From the NCBI RefSeq assembly GCF_003131205.1, contig NZ_QFFY01000003.1, positions 372,001 to 436,000 on the forward strand: a stretch of DNA of 64,000 nt, read 5' to 3'. Position 1 is the first letter of the stretch. Every line of letters starts with the position of its first letter. A program made the position numbers and the translations under genes. This document shows positions 60,627 to 64,000 of this stretch, piece by piece. Below the pieces are notes generated by a model. It saw only the letters and a list, made by a program, of their open reading frames with translations. It was not told the origin of the DNA and ran no database searches. The stretch comes from Occallatibacter savannae. GTDB lineage: Bacteria; Acidobacteriota; Terriglobia; Terriglobales; Acidobacteriaceae.

Positions 60627-61082
60627 CTATTTTGTGCGCTCGGCGCGCTCGCGGATCTTGCGATTGGTGTTGCCCCATCCGCCGCCCACACCCTTGCGGT
60701 GATCATCCTGGATAAGGCCAAAGCCGGAGTGGCGGAATTTGATGAGCGTTCCGCCCGGTTCTTCCGAGAGGCGGTACTGGACGTTGTTGGCAACGGGATA
60801 AGACATGAAGAGAGGACCGGAGAATTCGATGAGGTTGGGACGCTTGATCGCCTGAACGTGCGCCCAGCAGTGGCCGTCATCTTTGCCGAGGTCGCGATAC
60901 CAGCGGCCGCCCGGCCATGCTTCGAGCACCATGGGCATGGCACGGCCTTCGCCCGCCTCATTTTCGGGTCCGAGCTGTTCGAGAAGAGCTTCGAAAGTGT
61001 CTTCGAGCGACGCGTGAACATGGATTTCCTGCTCGATCAGTAGCGTGAGGTCCTCGATGGTGTTAATTGCGTTGGCGATCAT
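60627..61082 (-). CDS. SRPBCC (AHSA1-like) protein
   Basis: The 151-residue product has the START-like helix-grip fold of the AHSA1/SRPBCC family: IHVHASLEDTFEALLEQLGP, MVLEAWPGGRWYRDLG, HCWAHVQAIKRPNLIEFSGP and GGTLIKFRHSGFG. These proteins hold hydrophobic ligands, and genes of this type very often follow an arsR gene. The ATG overlaps the arsR stop, showing translational coupling. Confidence 0.9.
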   Translation of the reverse strand: MIANAINTIEDLTLLIEQEIHVHASLEDTFEALLEQLGPENEAGEGRAMPMVLEAWPGGRWYRDLGKDDGHCWAHVQAIKRPNLIEFSGPLFMSYPVANNVQYRLSEEPGGTLIKFRHSGFGLIQDDHRKGVGGGWGNTNRKIRERAERTK

Positions 61083-61453
61083 TACTCCTCCTTCTTTGGG
61101 GAACTGGAATCTGAAGATGCGGCGCGGCTGGCTGCCTTCTTTTCGGCGCGATCTTTCACGCGAAGGAGCTGGTGTGTCCAGTAGCGCTCAAACTCGCTGG
61201 CCCATTCATGCAGGGGCCTGATGCTTTCGGCATTGGTCCGGTAAAGTTTTTGACGGCCGCTGCAGCGCATGCGGACGAGCCCAGTGTCGCGAAGGACGCG
61301 GAGGTGCTTGGAGACAGAGGGCTGATCGACGCGGAGGCCATCGACGATCTCGTTGACGGAATATTCGCGGTCGGCGAGGAACAGCAGGATCTGGCGGCGA
61401 CGCGGTTCGGCGATTGCGTTGAAGGCGTCGGAAGTGGTTGCTGCCCTGGCCAT
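61082..61453 (-). CDS. ArsR-type transcriptional regulator
   Basis: The 123-residue product has the ArsR winged helix: FNAIAEPRRRQILLFLADRE, YSVNEIVDGLRVDQPSVSKHLRVLRDTGLV (recognition helix), RCSGRQKLYRTNAE (wing). The metal-binding ELCVCDL motif is absent, so it is probably not a metal sensor; it belongs to the group paired with SRPBCC proteins. I start at ATG 61453, because the ATG at 61480 lies inside the operator palindrome. Confidence 0.88.
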   Translation of the reverse strand: MARAATTSDAFNAIAEPRRRQILLFLADREYSVNEIVDGLRVDQPSVSKHLRVLRDTGLVRMRCSGRQKLYRTNAESIRPLHEWASEFERYWTHQLLRVKDRAEKKAASRAASSDSSSPKKEE

Positions 61454-61461
61454 GGATGAAT

Positions 61462-61483
61462 CATATGCCCATATCGGCATATG
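61462..61483. promoter_or_regulatory. Palindrome at the arsR promoter, likely operator
   Basis: CATATGCC-CATATC-GGCATATG is a perfect 8-bp inverted repeat nine bases before the arsR start. It also faces the divergent fucosidase gene 82 nt away. Autorepression is the usual arrangement for this family. Confidence 0.65.
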
Positions 61484-61564
61484 TCAAGCGCTATTCGTCA
61501 CAAACTGCCGGCTGAAATGTAAGCGTTTGCAGGGTGTTCGGTGATCAATTAGGATTCCGACCGT

Positions 61565-63205
61565 ATGAGAAAGCTACTCTTCGCTCTTCCTGCAGTTCTT
61601 CTGCTTGCGTCTCCAGCGCTTTTCGCACAAACGAGTTCTTCGTCTGACCCGCTTGCTCCAACGCAGGACGTTAAGACTGCCGAGCAGATCGATCGCGAGT
61701 GGCAGCAGTCGGTGAGCAAGTATGACGCGGAGCGCAATCGCCTTCTGGCCGAGGCCGATCGCGTGTCGCACAACGGCCCGTACAGGCCGGACTGGGCGAC
61801 GCTAATCAAGTATGAGCAGCCGCAGTGGTACAAGGATGCGAAGTTCGGGATTTTCATTCACTGGGGCGTGTATTCGGTTGCAGCGGCGGAGAACGAGTGG
61901 TATCCGCGCAACATGTACAACCCGAAGGATGGCGCTTACAAAAATTTCCAGGCGCACTTTGCAAACGGCGATCCTGCGAAGGGGTACAAGGATCTGATTC
62001 CGCAGTTCAAAGCGGAGCATTTCAACGCGACGGAATGGGCGAAGCTCTTCAAGGAGGCGGGCGCGCAGTATGTGGTGCCGGTGGCAGAGCATCACGATGG
62101 CTTCTCGATGTACGACTCAGGCCTGTCGGACTGGACAGTGGTGAAGATGGGGCCGAACCGGGATACGCTGGGCGAACTGGCGGCCGCGGTGCGTGCACAG
62201 GGGCTGCACTTCGGGCTGAGTTCGCATCGCGCGGAGCACAATTTCTTCTACTCATTCGGGCGTGTGAACCGGTCGGATGTCAATGATCCGAAGTACGCGT
62301 CACTGTACGGCCCGGCGCATCAGTGGCTCGAGCCAGGCAGCGACGAGCACGGCATGATGAACGACTGGACGTATGTGAGCGAGGCGTGGACGAGGGACTG
62401 GCTGGCGCGCGATACGGAGTTGGTGGAGAAGTACAAGCCGGAGATTGTGTACTTCGACTGGTGGATCGGGCAGCCGAACTTCCGCCGTGCCGTGACGGAG
62501 TTTGCGGCTTTCTATTACAACTACGCAGCGGCCCACAACTCGACGGCTGTTATCGACTTTAAAGATTACTCGCTGAACTGGAAGGCGGCTACGCGCGACT
62601 TTGAACGTGGACAGCAGGACAAAATCATCGCAGACCACTGGCAGACAGACACGTCGATCAGCAATGCGTCGTGGGGATACATTGAGCACGACACGTTCAA
62701 GTCGCCTGAATTCCTTGTGCATCAGTTGGTTGACATTGTGAGCAAGAACGGGAACCTGCTGCTGAATTTCGGGCCGCGTTCGGACGGGACGATTCCGGAC
62801 GAGGTGCAGAATACGCTGCGGGAGATGGGCGCGTGGCTGAAGGTGAACGGCGAGGCGATCTACGGCACAACAACATGGAAGACATTTGGTGAGGGCCCGA
62901 CGAAGGTGGTTGGCGGGGCGTTCCACGATACGGATACGAAGCCTTACACGCCGGAGGACTTCCGCTTTACGGCGAAGGGCAATGCGGTGTACGCAATCGG
63001 CATGGCATGCCCGGCGGATGGCAAGGGAACGATCCACGCGCTCGGAACATCGCATGAAGGCGGAGCGCTCGCGTTGGGAAACGTTGAACTGCTCGGGTCG
63101 ACGGAGAAGGTCAGCTTTAACCAGACTGCAGATGGACTCGAGGTGACGCTGCCGGCCGGCGCTCAGTGTAAATACGCGTACGCGCTGAAGCTCACTGCGA
63201 AGTAG
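61565..63205 (+). CDS. GH29 alpha-L-fucosidase, secreted, second copy
   Basis: The 546-residue product has a signal peptide (LLFALPAVLLLASPALFAQ) and the GH29 barrel: AKFGIFIHWGVYSVAA, EWYPRNMY, YVVPVAEHHDGFSMYDS, LHFGLSSHRAEHN, and PEIVYFDWWIGQP with Asp 298 as the expected nucleophile; then NGNLLLNFGPRSDGTIP and a C-terminal beta domain. It is only distantly similar to the 458-residue fucosidase at 55.4 kb, so the two probably act on different linkages. It is divergent from the arsR operon. Confidence 0.93.
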   Translation: MRKLLFALPAVLLLASPALFAQTSSSSDPLAPTQDVKTAEQIDREWQQSVSKYDAERNRLLAEADRVSHNGPYRPDWATLIKYEQPQWYKDAKFGIFIHWGVYSVAAAENEWYPRNMYNPKDGAYKNFQAHFANGDPAKGYKDLIPQFKAEHFNATEWAKLFKEAGAQYVVPVAEHHDGFSMYDSGLSDWTVVKMGPNRDTLGELAAAVRAQGLHFGLSSHRAEHNFFYSFGRVNRSDVNDPKYASLYGPAHQWLEPGSDEHGMMNDWTYVSEAWTRDWLARDTELVEKYKPEIVYFDWWIGQPNFRRAVTEFAAFYYNYAAAHNSTAVIDFKDYSLNWKAATRDFERGQQDKIIADHWQTDTSISNASWGYIEHDTFKSPEFLVHQLVDIVSKNGNLLLNFGPRSDGTIPDEVQNTLREMGAWLKVNGEAIYGTTTWKTFGEGPTKVVGGAFHDTDTKPYTPEDFRFTAKGNAVYAIGMACPADGKGTIHALGTSHEGGALALGNVELLGSTEKVSFNQTADGLEVTLPAGAQCKYAYALKLTAK

Positions 63206-63332
63206 GTACGGCATCGGCTGGCGGTGCGTGACCCCATTCACCTCGCCGGCATTGATTCTGGTGACTGATCGCGGGACGTCAACATTGGCGTGCCGCGATA
63301 TAGTCTCAGGGAGACGGAGGTATGGGCGCGGT

Positions 63333-64000
63333 ATGAAGCAGTGTCGTCGCAGCTTTCTCAAATCCGGAGTTGCCGCCGCAGCCCTGATGGCTACGAAGCC
63401 CTGCGCGAGCCTCGCCGCGCCTGATGTCGCAGAGATTGCGCACGATCCGCTGCGGCCTGAGTTTCATTTAATGCCGCAGCACAACTGGATGAACGATCCG
63501 AACGGGCCGATCTGGTGGAAGGGGCAGTACCACCTGTTCTACCAGCTGAATCCACATGCGGCGGTGTGGGGCGACATGCACTGGGGACATGCGGTGAGCC
63601 CGGATATGATTCATTGGCGTCACGAACCGATTGCGCTGGCGCCGACTCCAGGTGGTGCGGACAGCGAGGGATGCTTCAGCGGATCGGCCGTTGTGTTCGA
63701 TGGTAAGCCGACCTTCATCTACACCGGCGTGCAGAACGCGCCGCCAGATCAGGTGACGATCCGAGACGGGAATGACAAGCTGCGCGAGACGCAGATGCTG
63801 GCCGTTGCAGAAGACGACAAGTTGCTGCGGTGGAAGAAGGATCAGAAGCCGGTTATTGCATCGCCTCCGCCGGGAATGATGGTGACTGGGTTTCGCGATC
63901 CATGCCCCTGGCGCGAGGGCGACACGTGGTATCTGGGTGTGGGTTCAGGCGAGCGCGAGGTGGGCGGGTGCGTGCTGCTGTACCGCTCGAAGGATCTGCG
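63333..64000 (+). CDS. GH32 beta-fructosidase (levanase/invertase type), 3' truncated by window edge
   Basis: The visible 222 residues start with a twin-arginine signal (QCRRSFLKSGVAAAALMA). The GH32 catalytic start follows: FHLMPQHNWMNDPNGPIWW (Asp of NDPNG is the nucleophile), YHLFYQLNPHA, WGHAVSPDMIHW, SGSAVVFDGKPTFIYTG, and the GFRDPCPW motif (Asp as transition-state stabiliser). The EC motif with the acid/base Glu would lie beyond the window. Family members hydrolyse sucrose, inulin or levan. GGAGG lies about 12 bases before the ATG. Confidence 0.9.
   Translation, partial: MKQCRRSFLKSGVAAAALMATKPCASLAAPDVAEIAHDPLRPEFHLMPQHNWMNDPNGPIWWKGQYHLFYQLNPHAAVWGDMHWGHAVSPDMIHWRHEPIALAPTPGGADSEGCFSGSAVVFDGKPTFIYTGVQNAPPDQVTIRDGNDKLRETQMLAVAEDDKLLRWKKDQKPVIASPPPGMMVTGFRDPCPWREGDTWYLGVGSGEREVGGCVLLYRSKDL

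Noticed and set aside
59637..61043. 468-residue plus-strand gene opposite the arsR operon
   Set aside because: It is antisense to four genes with clear family assignments and has no recognisable domain.

Overview
The window looks like soil-type Acidobacteriota (class Terriglobia) DNA. This is inferred from family content, not from a marker gene. The clues are three MacB-like orphan permeases of the duplicated acidobacterial type, a very large TonB-dependent receptor with an N-terminal carboxypeptidase-like domain, Ig-rich lipoproteins, many tiny lineage-specific proteins, and a set of glycoside hydrolases.

Layout. 1-2.6 kb: the end of a secreted beta-propeller/Ig protein, then 1 kb of decayed DNA and a small hypothetical gene. 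2.66-3.04 kb: the 3' half of a tRNA-Leu(GAG), cut exactly at the anticodon loop, abutting a secG copy with no good start codon; this looks like an integration scar. 3.4-17.5 kb: two LuxR-type regulators, an orphan permease, a Tat-exported ferritin-like protein, secreted beta-propeller and FG-GAP proteins, two ribbon-helix-helix proteins and an 11-repeat Ig-like lipoprotein. 17.6-25.6 kb: small hypothetical genes, two tandem orphan permeases and a PAS protein. 25.7-40.3 kb: an accessory zone with an O-methyltransferase, a lone anti-sigma zinc domain, an IS110-family transposase, three receiver-domain proteins, about fifteen proteins under 100 residues, and several broken genes. 40.5-40.8 kb: three tandem 103-bp repeats, each ending in the 3' end of a tRNA-Ser. 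41.3-64 kb: a conventional gene-dense region with an Ig-phosphoesterase lipoprotein, a TPR protein, a TonB-dependent receptor, a flavin monooxygenase, a GH92 mannosidase, a glycine-zipper lipoprotein, CutC, two GH29 fucosidases, MarR plus a ClC transporter, an ArsR-SRPBCC-DinB-DUF899 operon, and a GH32 enzyme that runs off the end.

How it fits together. The right third reads as a glycan-scavenging locus: outer-membrane receptor, alpha-mannosidase, two alpha-fucosidases and a beta-fructosidase, with two local regulators (MarR, ArsR) whose likely operators are visible as palindromes at their promoters. The left two thirds contain dispersed palindromic repeats (about 60 bp, arms based on GGCAACTCGGA) between accessory genes. 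A second signal is a 16-bp element, C(T/C)(A/G)GG-N6-CCTAG, found just upstream of at least four unrelated small genes. These two repeats, the tRNA-derived sequences and the families of tiny paralogous proteins are the most unusual content.
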